From positions 4,393,104 to 4,457,103 of the forward strand of contig NC_051105.1 of assembly GCF_901709675.1 (NCBI RefSeq): DNA of 64,000 nt, in the 5' to 3' direction. The DNA is from Syngnathus acus. Taxonomy: Eukaryota; Chordata; Actinopteri; Syngnathiformes; Syngnathidae. The position numbers and the translations under genes are program-made. Positions 62,683-64,000 of this stretch are shown here, in pieces. Every line of letters starts with the position of its first letter. Positions within the stretch are counted from its first letter, which is position 1. The notes beneath the pieces were generated by a model that saw only the letters and a list, made by a program, of their open reading frames with translations, had not been told where the DNA came from and ran no database searches.

Positions 62683-63345
62683 ATATACAGCGGGGGTAAA
62701 ATGTCAACACACCCCAGTTGAAATCTCAGTTTTGAGAAAAAAAAAAAAAGGATAAATCATTACAATGCCCAAACTTTTTATTTGACCTTTGAGAACAACT
62801 CAACTGGTTAAATTGAAATCCTTTCAAGAATGAAGTTAAAAAAAAAAAGTGGTTGCACAAGTGTGCACACCCTGTTACAACTTGGGGTGTGTCTGTGGAA
62901 TCATCCAATCACGTTCACATTTTAAATGGAAGTTAGCACAATTGCTTCTGATTAACCCCAAATAAAGTTCAGATGTTCTAGTTGGCTTTTTATTTATTTA
63001 TTTATTTCTTTTTAGTCATTGATCTTTGTGACCTGTGTGTAGCCCTTTAAGACTTTTGTGATTAAAGGCTGACTATACAAATAAACGTGACTTTTTCTGA
63101 CATTTCGGGAGTCACATCTGAGAGCGCAAGCCACGATCCGCAAAGAGCTTCCTAGGCATCAGAGGGATCGCATTCTTCAAAGGTATCAAGACAGGAGAAG
63201 GGTACTCAAGAATTTCCATGGTATTAAATATACAATGGGACACCTTCATGACAGTTTTTATCGTGTGGCCAAAACATGGCACAGTAGGTCTACGCGTGTT
63301 CTGACTCCTAAGCAAATTTGGGTTTTGTTGCCAAGGTCCCGCTGT
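62683..63345 (+). pseudogene. Decayed Tc1-like transposon, N-terminal part
   Basis: The left part (atacagcgggggtaaaatgt, then caagtgtgcacaccctgt and aaccccaaataaagttcag) matches the terminal region of an abundant fish Tc1 family. The coding part beginning near 63125 reads TIRKELPRHQRDRILQRYQ, the first helix-turn-helix of a Tc1-type DNA-binding domain, followed by degenerate sequence with frame damage. The C-terminal catalytic half is not found. Confidence 0.7.
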
Positions 63346-64000
63346 ATTGATAATCACCGTTCTCTTAATTAATCACTTTATGTTTAAGATAAGTCCGATT
63401 TTTGAGGCGATACAACAAATGTATTAAGTAGAGTTTGTAGATTTTTAACATGCACAACTTTTTTGCTTTCGTCACAGGAATAGATAAAAGCTGTTGAACG
63501 CAACACTTTTGCAAGCAATATAGTTTGCCACTTGGCAAAGACAGAAATGAGAACAAAATAGCCTAAACGCTCGCGTCGGACAGACGCAGAGACAGCACGG
63601 AACAATGGCGCGCAGATGATTGTCATCTGTCCATCATGTGAGCGAGGCGAACCGCTTGCCAGACGGTGTGATGCCTAATGCGATCGGACAGTGCTGTGAC
63701 AGTGAGCTGTGACCTTCAGCTGCCTGCCAACTCCAACGCCGTCTTCCTGGGTTCCGGCGGGGGCGTCGAAGTCACTGATCAATCGGGGCATTGGCACCCA
63801 TCACGTCAGATCCACTCGCCGCCCATTTCCTGTCTCTTTTGTCATCGGGCCAGCCTTTTCCTTCCGCTAGTCAATCACTCATAGATTCACCTTCACTTTT
63901 CCTGCACGCAAACTCTCCCGTCTTATTTTTTTAAGGCTCCGGTCTTTCATCGTCTCAAAGTAACTCGCCAGGAATTATTTGCAGAGAACTTCTACCAAAC
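63346..64000. other. Right edge, non-coding
   Basis: A short CpG-containing block (63560-63860) follows AT-rich sequence. No exon with a recognisable product or clear splice sites is seen before the window ends. Confidence 0.4.

Overview
The window reads as vertebrate, most likely percomorph teleost, nuclear DNA. It has short phase-conserved exons with GT/AG splice sites, AT-rich introns, dinucleotide and tetranucleotide microsatellites, tRNA-derived SINEs of the type ending in GGATGGAT, Tc1-like transposon remains and hAT-like debris. The wording of the SINE family suggests a syngnathid-like fish, but that is a guess from memory.

Layout. (1) 1-4.9 kb: the extreme 5' end of FGF14 on the minus strand. 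Exon 1b and its splice donor are present; the rest of the gene runs off the left edge. (2) 5-11.5 kb: intergenic, with an inverted-repeat MITE, a long GATA/GGTA microsatellite and a tail-to-tail pair of SINEs. (3) 11.5-28.7 kb: a compact block of three plus-strand genes, all reconstructed exon by exon with conserved phases: CDC16 (APC6, 18 exons, 617 codons), UPF3A (10 exons, about 450 codons) and ASMTL (Maf pyrophosphatase fused to an acetylserotonin-methyltransferase-like domain, 14 exon positions, 615 codons). (4) 28.7-64 kb: about 35 kb in which I find no convincing protein-coding gene. It holds two GC-rich promoter-like islands (near 32.1-32.6 and 35.35-35.9 kb), scattered transposon remains, microsatellites and several blocks whose composition resembles conserved developmental enhancers.

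The three central genes are housekeeping or general-function genes: a cell-cycle ubiquitin ligase subunit, a nonsense-mediated decay factor and a nucleotide pyrophosphatase/methyltransferase fusion. They share no pathway; their proximity looks like ancestral linkage. CDC16 and UPF3A are neighbours on human 13q34, FGF14 is on 13q33, and ASMTL is in human PAR1.

The most interesting observations are: (a) ASMTL has two tandem candidate terminal exons, both exactly 206 nt, both intact and about 40% identical in protein, with a polyadenylation signal between them; (b) FGF14 exon 1b carries a 4-base ATCA tandem duplication that throws the mammalian-type N-terminal extension out of frame with the conserved core and makes it an overlapping upstream ORF; (c) UPF3A exon 9 carries the conserved C-terminal reading frame in a different frame from the one given by its best splice acceptor.
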